NCBI GenBank assembly: GCA_038205135.1
Contig: JBBRCF010000105.1
Location: 1 to 12,071, forward strand
Direction: 5' to 3'
Origin: UBA9554 sp038205135
GTDB lineage: Bacteria > Pseudomonadota > Alphaproteobacteria > Rhodobacterales > Rhodobacteraceae
DNA: 12,071 bases
Both the position numbers and the translations under genes were made by a program. This document shows positions 1 to 6,442 of the stretch, in pieces (position 1 is the stretch's first letter; each line of letters begins with the position of its first letter). The notes under the pieces are model-generated. The model searched no databases. It had not been told where the DNA came from and worked only from the letters and a program-made list of their open reading frames with translations.

Positions 1-590
1 AGCGCCGCACCATGCATCGCAAGCCGCCCGGCGATGTAATGCGCCGCGCGCTTGCCCATGTAGATCGCCGCCACCTCACCGGGCCGTGCCAGCGCCCGCC
101 AGTCATGATCGGCGAATCCCGCCACATCATGCCCGGTCAACAGCCGCAGACCCGAGTTGCGGCCGCGCCGGGTCAGACTTTGTCCGAGGCTCGCCGCCGC
201 CGCCACCGCCGCCGTGATGCCGGGCGTCACGCCGAACGCGATACCTGCGTCATGCAGCGCCGCCGTTTCCTCGTCCAGCCGCCCGAACACGCCGGCGTCG
301 CCGGATTTCAGCCGCACCACCTGATGCCCGGCCAGCGCTTCAGTCACCAGTCGGTCGCAAATCGCGGTTTGCGGCACCGCAGGGCCAAACCCCTCCTTGC
401 CGACATCAACCAGCCGGACGGTCGCAGGCACCAGCGCCAGAATGGCGGCAGGCACCAACCGGTCATGCAGCACCACATCCGCCGCCTGCAACAGCCGCAG
501 CGCACGCAGCGTCAGCAATTCCGGGTCGCCCGGACCGGCGCCGACAAAATCGACACGACCGAACGGTGTGGCAAAGGTCTCTTGCATCAT
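1..590 (-). CDS. cobA: Uroporphyrinogen-III C-methyltransferase (SUMT), 3' end cut by left edge
   Basis: This enzyme transfers two SAM methyl groups to uroporphyrinogen III, giving precorrin-2 for siroheme or cobalamin; it is cytoplasmic. About 196 of the usual 250-280 residues are visible. The N-terminal SUMT signature VGAGPGDPELLTLRA lies at residues 16-30, VVLHDRLV at 39-46, the second signature VVRLKSGDAGVFGR at 91-104, and the PGITAAVAAAASLG and LLTGHD motifs follow. The start is ATG 590-588, with GGAG seven nt upstream; an adjacent in-frame ATG at 587 is possible. There is no precorrin-2 dehydrogenase domain before the methylase, so this is a stand-alone SUMT or a short CysG, not the E. 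coli three-domain form. It diverges from an AsnC/Lrp gene. In Rhodobacterales, as I recall, that arrangement opens the sulfite reductase/cysH assimilation cluster, which would lie beyond the left edge. The symbol could equally be cysG or nirE. Confidence 0.9.
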   Translation of the reverse strand, partial: MMQETFATPFGRVDFVGAGPGDPELLTLRALRLLQAADVVLHDRLVPAAILALVPATVRLVDVGKEGFGPAVPQTAICDRLVTEALAGHQVVRLKSGDAGVFGRLDEETAALHDAGIAFGVTPGITAAVAAAASLGQSLTRRGRNSGLRLLTGHDVAGFADHDWRALARPGEVAAIYMGKRAAHYIAGRLAMHGAA

Positions 591-654
591 GGCGCGTCTC
601 CACGGGTTACTGGCTGGTTTATAGAACATATTTCCATCCCGATGCCATATTGCC

Positions 655-683
655 TTGAAGAAAAGGCTATTAACCGCAATAAT
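655..683 (+). promoter_or_regulatory. Candidate promoter of the AsnC/Lrp gene
   Basis: TTGAAG (655-660) is followed after exactly 17 nt by AATAAT (678-683), 4/6 and 5/6 matches to the sigma-70 consensus, and would start transcription about 40 nt before the regulator's ATG. It sits in the A/T-richer centre of the 138-nt divergent gap. Two direct CATATT repeats (627-632 and 646-651), 19 nt apart, lie on the methyltransferase side and could be regulator half-sites. All of this is read from sequence only. Confidence 0.4.
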
Positions 684-728
684 CCAGCCCTTGACGAGAC
701 TATTTTCCCAAACCCCGGAGAAAGCAGA

Positions 729-1190
729 ATGACTGTCCAGATCGATGACATCGACCGGAAAATCCTGATCGAGTTGCAACAGGATGCCGACCGGTCGCTG
801 GATGACATCGCCCGCCGCGTGGGGTCATCAAAGACGCCGGTATGGAATCGCATCCGCAAACTGCGCGAGGCCGGCATCATCGGTCCCGCCCGCGTCACCG
901 CCGACGCCGAGGCGCTGGGGTTCGAGGCCTGTTTCTTCGTGCTGATCCGCACGTCCGAACACGAAAAATCCTGGCAGGACCGGTTTCTGAACGCGCTTCT
1001 GACCCGCCCCGAGGTGCAGGAGGCGCACCGGCTGGCCGGCGAGATTGACTATATCCTGAAGGTCCGGGTGCGAAACGCCCGCGCCTATGACACGTTCTAC
1101 CAGTCGCTGATTTCCGAGGTAAAGATCTACAATGTGACCGCACTGCTTAGCATGGAGGAAATCAAGGCGACCACCGCATTGCCGCTCTGA
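729..1190 (+). CDS. AsnC/Lrp-family transcriptional regulator
   Basis: This is a DNA-binding feast/famine regulator of 153 aa, the normal family length. An N-terminal winged helix-turn-helix covers about residues 5-62 (IDDIDRKILIELQQDADRS, then the recognition part SSKTPVWNRIRKLREAGII). A C-terminal RAM/ligand-binding domain covers about 65-150, with the AGEIDYILKV strand in place of the usual GDYDYLLKV and the family-typical ending MEEIKATTALPL. The start is ATG 729, with GGAG eight nt upstream (717-720). The same frame stays open to the left, but that part is antisense to the methyltransferase and is not coding. The gene is divergent from the SUMT gene, so it probably controls that cluster and itself, perhaps in response to a sulfur amino acid. 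The family is certain; the effector and regulon are inferred from position only. Confidence 0.93.
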   Translation: MTVQIDDIDRKILIELQQDADRSLDDIARRVGSSKTPVWNRIRKLREAGIIGPARVTADAEALGFEACFFVLIRTSEHEKSWQDRFLNALLTRPEVQEAHRLAGEIDYILKVRVRNARAYDTFYQSLISEVKIYNVTALLSMEEIKATTALPL

Positions 1191-1233
1191 CCTATCTGCA
1201 TCCGCGCGACTGAGGCTTCTCTGGTTCGAAAAT

Positions 1234-1274
1234 ACCCCGGGGTGAGCCCGGAAGGGCGGGGGGCAGCGCCCCGC
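1234..1274. terminator. GC palindrome and hairpin between convergent gene ends
   Basis: The 91-nt gap between the convergent regulator and P450 genes holds the perfect palindrome ACCCCGGGGT (1234-1243), then a hairpin with stem GCGGGG (1256-1261), a 7-nt loop and CCCCGC (1269-1274). There is no T-tract on either side. From memory, similar AAATACCCCGGGGTG-type blocks followed by GC hairpins recur at gene ends in Rhodobacterales, where they may act as bidirectional terminators or RNA stabilisers. Confidence 0.4.
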
Positions 1275-1281
1275 TCGACGC

Positions 1282-2469
1282 TCAATCCGTGCGTACCGGC
1301 AGGGTTTCCAGACCATGAAAATGATAGGCATCTCGCCAGGGTGCGGGCCCCGCCGGCCGCAGGCGCGGATGGCGCGCGAACAGGATCGGCAGGGCGATCT
1401 GCAATTCCAGCCGGGCCAGTGTCGCGCCCAGACAGAAATGCAGCCCCGCGCCGAACGCGGCATGTTGCGGGCCCTTGTCCAAAGCGAACCGTCCGGGATC
1501 GAACCGCTGCGGATCGGTCCAGATCGCGGGGTCGCGGTTCGCCGCGCCCAGCAACACCTGCACCCGGTCGCCTTGCGCAAATGCGTGGCCAAACAGCGTC
1601 ACATCCTGTTGCGCGATGCGGGTGAACACGTGCAACGGCGGGTCGTGGCGCATTATTTCCTCGACCACCGCCGGCGCCGTGTCGGGCGTCGGCACCACGC
1701 CTTCGGTCAGCAACAGCCGCACGCCATTGCCGATGGTATGCACTGTCGCCTCGTGGCCCGCGTTCAGCAGCAGGATGCAGGTCGCGATCATCTCGTCGGT
1801 GCTCAGGCGCTGGCCGTGGTCTTCGGCGGCGATCAGATGGGTGATCAGGTCATCGTCGGGTCGCGCGCGGCGCGCCGCGATGTGCCGCGTCAGGAAATCG
1901 ACAAAGGCCACCGTGGCGGCCACGGCCGCTGTTTCATCCGCCGGGCTGCGCTGCGCCAGATACATCCGCACCATCGCGTTCGACCAGGACAGCAGTTGCG
2001 GTCCCATGTCCGTGGGCACACCCAGCAGCCGCGCGATGATCGTGACTGGCAGAGGCCTGGCAAAACTGTCCAGCAGGTCATGCGGGGCGTCCGGCATCGC
2101 ATCCGCCAGCGACCGTGCCAGCGCCGCGATTTCTGGAGCCAGCGCCGCGATTCGCCGTGCGGTAAAGGCGTGCAGGACCAGCCCGCGCAGCCGGGTGTGA
2201 CGCGGTGGTTCCAGTTCCAGCATGGAATGCGCCTCGACGGCGTAAAACGGCGCCAGATGGTCCGGGATCGGCGGTTCCATCCCGGCGGGCCAGGCCCGGC
2301 CGAACCGTCGGTCGCGCAGGATCGCCTGCACGGCGGCATGGCTGACGGCACAGGGCAGGGCGTAATCTTGCCACCAGAACAACGCGCCACCCGCCCGCGC
2401 CCGGTCATAGAACGCATAGGGGTCGGCGATGAAGGCCGGGTCGGTCGGTGATTGTACAAGCGTCAGCAT
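1282..2469 (-). CDS. Cytochrome P450
   Basis: A soluble bacterial class I-type P450 of 395 aa (usual 390-420), a haem-thiolate monooxygenase needing a ferredoxin and reductase, neither of which is in this window. The haem-propionate HxxxR of the C helix is H91-TRL-R95. The I-helix motif is AGHEAT (237-242), the ExxR pair is E271/R274, and the haem loop FGAGLHFCLG (339-348) carries the ligand Cys346. The I-helix alcohol residue normally following the acid is Ala241, with Thr242 next. The chosen start is ATG 2469, where the typical N-terminus (DPAFIADPYAFYDRAR) begins shortly after. The frame is open 159 nt further upstream, but that stretch does not read like a P450. No clear Shine-Dalgarno is visible; a small inverted repeat GACAG/CTGTC (2475-2488) sits just before the start. 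The gene follows the FGE gene on the same strand after 172 nt. The substrate is unknown. Confidence 0.93.
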   Translation of the reverse strand: MLTLVQSPTDPAFIADPYAFYDRARAGGALFWWQDYALPCAVSHAAVQAILRDRRFGRAWPAGMEPPIPDHLAPFYAVEAHSMLELEPPRHTRLRGLVLHAFTARRIAALAPEIAALARSLADAMPDAPHDLLDSFARPLPVTIIARLLGVPTDMGPQLLSWSNAMVRMYLAQRSPADETAAVAATVAFVDFLTRHIAARRARPDDDLITHLIAAEDHGQRLSTDEMIATCILLLNAGHEATVHTIGNGVRLLLTEGVVPTPDTAPAVVEEIMRHDPPLHVFTRIAQQDVTLFGHAFAQGDRVQVLLGAANRDPAIWTDPQRFDPGRFALDKGPQHAAFGAGLHFCLGATLARLELQIALPILFARHPRLRPAGPAPWRDAYHFHGLETLPVRTD

Positions 2470-2587
2470 GGCGTGACAGAACGCTGTCGCTCGGGTCAAG
2501 GCAAGGGCCGACAGGCTGGGGCCCGTGCAATGGACCGCCGGTTGTCCCGATAGGGGCCACGCGTTGCAACACTTTGGGGGGTGGCGG

Positions 2588-2622
2588 TGGCGGACCCCGT
2601 GCCAGCGGAAGCGGGACCGCCA
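2588..2622 (-). terminator. Strong hairpin after the FGE gene
   Basis: TGGCGG then CCCG (2588-2599) pairs with CGGG then CCGCCA (2612-2622), ten base pairs with a small internal bulge and a 12-nt loop. It lies 20 nt past the FGE stop codon and inside a wider 8-bp inverted repeat GCGTTGCA/TGCAACGC (2561-2568 and 2624-2631). There is no T-tract. It may end or stabilise the sulfatase-FGE message, or form part of the P450 leader. Confidence 0.4.
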
Positions 2623-2641
2623 ATGCAACGCCTGCGCGGCC

Positions 2642-3679
2642 TTACCCGCCGCGTGGCAGGTCCCAGACCATGCGAAATCCCTGATGGCAGGTGGTGCTGT
2701 CGGGCGAATTGGCCGACCGCGCCGCGATCCGGTAGCGATAGCAATAGCTGCGGTGGCATAGGTAGGATCCGCCTTTCAGCACGCGAAACCCACGCAGCGC
2801 CGCGGCCCGCGCGCGGGCGTCCTTGCGCAGCGACGGCACCCCGAACCGGTCCGCCGCCCATTCCCAGACATTCCCCGCCAGATTGTAGATCCCGTAGCCG
2901 TTCGGGGCATAGCTGACGACCGGCGCGGTGGCGGAATGGCCGTCGGCGGCGGTGTTGCGGACTGGAAACTGGCCCTGCCAGATGTTGCAGGGCAGAAATC
3001 CGGTGTCGTCCGGTTCGCGGTCCCCCCAGGGAAAGCGTACATCACCAAGGCCCCCGCGCGCGGCATGTTCCCATTCCGCCTCGCGCGGCAGGCGCCCGCC
3101 CGCCCAGGCGGCATAGGCGCAAGCGTCATGCCACGACACCTGCACCACCGGGTGATCAGGGTGCCACAATGCGGCTGCGGTGTTCGGCCCGGCGATGTCA
3201 CGCCAGGTGGCGGCATCGACCCGGCGCCACCATTCGGCATCCGCGATGGCCTGCGTTGGGGGGGTGTGGTCGGGCAGCAGGGACCAGAACACAAAGGACC
3301 AGCCAAGGCGTTCCGCATCGGTCACATGGCCGGTCGCGGCGACGAAGGCGGCAAATTCGGCGTTGGACACCGCGGTTTCCGCCATTAGGAACGGGGCCAG
3401 CCGGACCTGTCGCAGCGGCGCCTCGCCATCCGCCGCGATTTCGGCCCGTTGGGTGCCTAGCCAAGCGTGCCCACCGGGGATCCGCAGCGCATGAGCGGGC
3501 CGGGAATGCAGGTGCAGAAAGGCCGACGTTTGGGGCGCCAGAGGGGTCGGGACCGGCGCGATGTTCGGGTCACGAACCCGGTCCGAAGTCAAACCGGGGG
3601 CCGCCTTGGTCGACGGGGTCGGCCGACCACAGCTGCATCCGGTGGTGACCGTAAGATCAGTCACCTTCGGCGTCTTCAT
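2642..3679 (-). CDS. Formylglycine-generating enzyme (SUMF1/FGE family)
   Basis: A copper- and oxygen-dependent oxidase that converts the cysteine of a sulfatase C-x-P-x-R motif to formylglycine. Its natural client is encoded immediately upstream. It has 345 aa. The FGE-sulfatase domain runs from about 66 to 340: IPGGHAWLGTQ (67-77), VSWHDACAYAAWAGGRLP (181-198), EAEWEHAARGG (200-210), NLAGNVWEWAADRFG (266-280) and the catalytic segment GGSYLCHRSYCYRYR (303-317). Cys308 and Cys313 match the two copper-binding cysteines of true FGEs, so this is not merely an SUMF1-like relative. RSANSPDS (321-328) and GFRMVWDL (334-341) close the domain. Residues 1-60 are an apparently disordered extension with GCSCG at 14-18. 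No signal peptide is seen, so it is probably cytoplasmic. The start ATG 3679 overlaps the sulfatase end by 23 nt and lacks a good Shine-Dalgarno, suggesting coupled translation; GTG 3664 is an alternative. Confidence 0.93.
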   Translation of the reverse strand: MKTPKVTDLTVTTGCSCGRPTPSTKAAPGLTSDRVRDPNIAPVPTPLAPQTSAFLHLHSRPAHALRIPGGHAWLGTQRAEIAADGEAPLRQVRLAPFLMAETAVSNAEFAAFVAATGHVTDAERLGWSFVFWSLLPDHTPPTQAIADAEWWRRVDAATWRDIAGPNTAAALWHPDHPVVQVSWHDACAYAAWAGGRLPREAEWEHAARGGLGDVRFPWGDREPDDTGFLPCNIWQGQFPVRNTAADGHSATAPVVSYAPNGYGIYNLAGNVWEWAADRFGVPSLRKDARARAAALRGFRVLKGGSYLCHRSYCYRYRIAARSANSPDSTTCHQGFRMVWDLPRGG

Positions 3680-5018
3680 CGTCGTCGGGGTCCGGCGCAA
3701 CGAATTCGCCGGACATCGGGGCATGCCAGTCGGGCAAGCATGCTTCCAGCGCGGCGGCCATCGGGGCATAGGCGGGATGGTCGGGGCCGAGGTTCTCCAT
3801 CCCCCACCAATCGACGACCAAATCGAACAATTCGGTGCTGCCGTCGGGATAGCGGATGAACCGGAAATCCCCCCAGCGGATGCCCGTCGCACCATTGAAA
3901 AAGATCGGGATCGGGCGGTCCTGCGGCTGTGCGCCCGACAGGCAGGGCACCAGCGATCGGCCCGGGCTGTCGGCCAGCGGCGGCAGGCCGAACCAGTCCA
4001 TCACGGTGGGGCCGACATCGATCAGCGCCACCGGATCCGTCACCTCCCGTGCCACGGGCTGCGCCGGGTCATGCAGGATCAGCGGCACCCCCGCCACCTG
4101 TTCCCACATCGAGGATTTGCGGAACCGGTTTTTCTCGCCCAGATGAAAACCATGGTCGGACAGGATCACCACCCGCGTGGTGTCGGCATGGCGTGACGAT
4201 TTCAGCGCGTCCCAGACCTGACCCAGATAATGATCGACATGGCTGACGGCGGCAAAATAGTTGCGCACACTTTTCTGCCAGTGCATTAACTTGGTGCTGT
4301 CCATGTTTTCGATCATGTAGGCATCGGCAAAGGCATTGTGATCCCAGCCATCACGCCAGGCGTCGGGCTGGGTGAACTGGCCGAACTTGTACATCTTCTT
4401 GAACCGCAGCGGCGTGATGAAGGGCGTGTGCGGCCCGAAAAACCCGACCTCGCGGTAAAACGGCGCTGGGCGGTCGTAGGTGTCCAGAAATTCTGCGAAA
4501 GACGCCGCCGCATTCGCATCGTAATAGCGGATGTCGTCGCTGGCATCTAGCGTCACCTTGCCGCCGCCATGACCGCCAAGTGCTGCCTGCGCGCGGTGCT
4601 TTGGCAGCTTGGTGCCGATGCGGAAATGTTTGCGCTCATCGTCGTACAGGACGTCATGCACCGCCGGAGCCAGCGGGCGAAAGCCGTGATGCACCTTGCC
4701 GCCGGACGAACAGAACCAGCCCTGTTCATGCAGCCGGTGGGGCCACATGTCTGCTGCGGGGATGCGGTCGAACACGTTGACCTTGTTGGTGAAAACCCCC
4801 AACTGGTGTGGCGATTTGCCGGACATGAAGCTGGCGCGCGATGGCCCGCACAGCGGCGCCTGCGTGTAGGCGGCGTGAAATGCCGTCGATTGGGCGCAGA
4901 TGCGGTCAAGGTTGGGGGTTTGCAGGGTCTGGCCAAAAACGGAACGGTATTTCCAGACCGCCACGCAATCGTCAAAACTGATCACCACCAGATTGGGGCG
5001 GGGGGCCGTCCTGGTCAC
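3657..5018 (-). CDS. Type I sulfatase, iduronate-2-sulfatase-like, cytoplasmic
   Basis: This enzyme hydrolyses a sulfate ester using formylglycine and a divalent metal, normally calcium. It has 453 aa. Active-site features in order are Asp16-Asp17 after NLVVISF, the modification motif CGPSR (57-61; Cys57 becomes formylglycine), GKVHHG (107-112), GFFGPHTPF (192-200, His197), LSDHGFHLGEK (286-296; Asp288 and His289 as metal ligands) and Lys301. The order and spacing resemble iduronate-2-sulfatase and choline-sulfatase relatives. The usual TGR after the signature is SGK (66-68). The C-terminus ends in an acidic tail (about 443-453). There is no signal peptide, so the substrate must be imported. 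The start taken is GTG 5018, preceded by AGGTG four nt away and an in-frame TGA just upstream. A better-placed ATG at 5034 is out of frame (see findings). The gene is first in a minus-strand unit with the FGE and diverges from a TRAP transporter. The substrate cannot be assigned. Confidence 0.92.
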   Translation of the reverse strand: MTRTAPRPNLVVISFDDCVAVWKYRSVFGQTLQTPNLDRICAQSTAFHAAYTQAPLCGPSRASFMSGKSPHQLGVFTNKVNVFDRIPAADMWPHRLHEQGWFCSSGGKVHHGFRPLAPAVHDVLYDDERKHFRIGTKLPKHRAQAALGGHGGGKVTLDASDDIRYYDANAAASFAEFLDTYDRPAPFYREVGFFGPHTPFITPLRFKKMYKFGQFTQPDAWRDGWDHNAFADAYMIENMDSTKLMHWQKSVRNYFAAVSHVDHYLGQVWDALKSSRHADTTRVVILSDHGFHLGEKNRFRKSSMWEQVAGVPLILHDPAQPVAREVTDPVALIDVGPTVMDWFGLPPLADSPGRSLVPCLSGAQPQDRPIPIFFNGATGIRWGDFRFIRYPDGSTELFDLVVDWWGMENLGPDHPAYAPMAAALEACLPDWHAPMSGEFVAPDPDDDEDAEGD

Positions 5019-5320
5019 GCATCACCTGTTCCATGGCTCCCTCTTGGGACGCGCTGCGGGTCGCTGGCTGGGTGGCAACCAGAACCCTGTCGCTGCGGAC
5101 CATGGCCTGTCTGCCGGCCGGGTGCAAGTTGTGTCGGCCCAGGTATTGCAATAGAGGCATGTTGCACTTGGTGGCCGCAGCGGTCGGCGATTTCCGCGCC
5201 GAAACTGGCGCGAAATGCGCAAAAGGTTGCGCGGGAATTGACACAAATTGGTGATCCCGAGGCCAAACGACGTGAATGACCTGCGACAAGCCCATGAAAA
5301 TAATGCAATTTTATAAATGC

Positions 5321-5350
5321 TTGACGGGTTGGTTGGTTTGTCTTGATAAC
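5321..5350 (+). promoter_or_regulatory. Candidate promoter of the TRAP operon
   Basis: TTGACG (5321-5326, 5/6) and GATAAC (5345-5350, 4/6) are separated by 18 nt. An A/T-rich block directly upstream (TAATGCAATTTTATAAATGC, 5301-5320) looks like an UP element. The predicted start near 5357 gives a leader of about 70 nt. The spacer contains three tandem GGTT units (5327-5338). Confidence 0.45.
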
Positions 5351-5414
5351 CGTCACCACCATGACACAACTGGCATGCAGCAACCTTTGCAAAGAGGCTG
5401 CCAATAAAGACCCT

Positions 5415-5421
5415 AGGGAGG
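5415..5421 (+). promoter_or_regulatory. Strong ribosome binding site of dctP
   Basis: AGGGAGG lies six nt before ATG 5428. It is among the strongest Shine-Dalgarno sequences in the window, fitting the high amounts needed of a periplasmic binding protein. Confidence 0.75.
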
Positions 5422-5427
5422 ATAATT

Positions 5428-6432
5428 ATGAAGACGTTTTTGACCGGCGCCGCGATGGCGCTTGCCCTGACCATGACCGCACAAGTTGCGGCCGCCGCCT
5501 GCGACGCGGGCGAGATCGTAATGAAGTTCAGCCACGTCACCAACACCGACAAACACCCCAAAGGAATTGCCGCCAAGTTGCTGGCTGATCGGGTCAACGC
5601 CGAGATGAACGGCAAGGCCTGCATGGAGGTGTTCCCGAACTCGACGCTTTACACCGACGAAAAGGTGCTGGAAGCCATGCTACAGGGCGATGTGCAATTC
5701 GCCGCGCCCTCACTGTCGCTGTTCGAACCGATCACCAAGCAGTTCCGCCTGTTCGACCTGCCGTTCATGTTCAAGAACATCGCGGCTGTCGACGAATTCC
5801 AGAATTCCGAAGCCGGTCTGGCGATGAAACAGTCGATGGTGCGCCGCGGCGTGCTGGGTCTGGAGTTCTGGCACAATGGCATGAAGCAGATTTCGGCCAA
5901 GAAGCCGCTGGTTCTGCCTGCAGATGCGGCAGGCCTGAAATTCCGGGTGCAGCCGTCTGATGTGCTGGTCGCGCAGATGAACGCGCTGGGCGCAACCGCA
6001 CAGCCGATGGCCTTTGCCGAGGTATATGGCGCGTTGCAGACGGGTGTTGTTGACGGGCAAGAAAATTCCTGGTCGAACATCTTTGGCCAGAAGTTCTTTG
6101 AAGTGCAGGACGGCATCACCGAAACCAACCATGGCATCATCGACTATCTGGTGGTGACCAGCGTTGATTTCTGGGAAGGCCTGCCCGCGGACATGCGCAC
6201 GCAACTGGACACCATCATCACCGAGGTGACCAATGACCGTAACGCCGCCGTTTTGCAGGTGGACGACGAAGCCCGCGCCGCGATCCTGGCGGCCGGTGGC
6301 AAGATCGTCACGCTGGACGAAGCACAGCGTACGGCCTGGGTCGATGCGATGAAGCCGGTCTGGTCGCAGTTCGAAGCCGAAGTCGGTGCCGAGAACATCG
6401 CCGCCGCACAGGTGATCAACGCCAAGCACTAA
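5428..6432 (+). CDS. dctP: TRAP transporter substrate-binding protein, DctP family
   Basis: A periplasmic binding protein that captures an organic acid and delivers it to the DctQM permease. It has 334 aa, the usual length. A Sec signal peptide occupies about 1-24 (MKTFLTGAAMALALTMTAQV, then an Ala-rich cleavage region). Family motifs are IVMKFSHVTNTDKHPKG (30-46), FDLPFMF (109-115), FWHNGMKQISA (147-157), LKFRVQPS (170-177) with the substrate-carboxylate arginine at 173, and LQTGVVDGQENSWSNI (203-218). Cys25 and Cys65 could form a disulfide; the AAAC context is a poor lipobox, so lipid attachment is unlikely. Sequence character is close to Rhodobacter C4-dicarboxylate DctP, so succinate, malate or fumarate are the default ligands. 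The divergent sulfatase raises the alternative of an anionic organosulfate or a related acid. It is first in the dctPQM operon and separated from dctQ by a hairpin. Confidence 0.93.
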   Translation: MKTFLTGAAMALALTMTAQVAAAACDAGEIVMKFSHVTNTDKHPKGIAAKLLADRVNAEMNGKACMEVFPNSTLYTDEKVLEAMLQGDVQFAAPSLSLFEPITKQFRLFDLPFMFKNIAAVDEFQNSEAGLAMKQSMVRRGVLGLEFWHNGMKQISAKKPLVLPADAAGLKFRVQPSDVLVAQMNALGATAQPMAFAEVYGALQTGVVDGQENSWSNIFGQKFFEVQDGITETNHGIIDYLVVTSVDFWEGLPADMRTQLDTIITEVTNDRNAAVLQVDDEARAAILAAGGKIVTLDEAQRTAWVDAMKPVWSQFEAEVGAENIAAAQVINAKH

Positions 6433-6442
6433 GGCCAGATGC

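Larger units (their letters stand above)
5019..5427. promoter_or_regulatory. Divergent intergenic region, sulfatase / TRAP transporter
   Basis: This is 409 nt without a convincing gene. The left part contains the perfect inverted repeat GCGCAA-AAGG-TTGCGC (5217-5232) and several TTGCA/TGCAA words (near 5123, 5146 and 5162). The element AATTGACACAAATT lies at 5236-5249. The right part is A/T-rich (5294-5320) and leads into the dctP promoter. No good sigma-70 pair was found for the sulfatase side. No regulator gene is adjacent. Confidence 0.5.

Noticed and set aside
12..728. Long plus-strand open frame continuous with the AsnC/Lrp regulator, suggesting a 392-aa fusion
   Set aside because: The left part is antisense to the clearly recognisable SUMT gene, has an Arg/His/Pro-rich shadow composition, and the regulator has its own ATG and ribosome site at 729.
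2470..2628. N-terminal extension of the P450
   Set aside because: The added residues are Arg/His/Cys/Pro-rich and unlike any P450 N-terminus. The region instead contains strong inverted repeats.
3680..3895. 72-residue N-terminal extension of the FGE
   Set aside because: It overlaps the sulfatase coding sequence entirely and reads as an out-of-frame shadow.
5033..5254. 73-aa plus-strand frame in the divergent region
   Set aside because: No ribosome binding site, odd Cys/Arg/Trp composition, and it overlaps the sulfatase start region and the palindromes.
5452..5502. DctP as a lipoprotein anchored at Cys25
   Set aside because: The residues before the cysteine are Ala-Ala-Ala with no large hydrophobic residue at -3, and Cys65 offers a disulfide partner.
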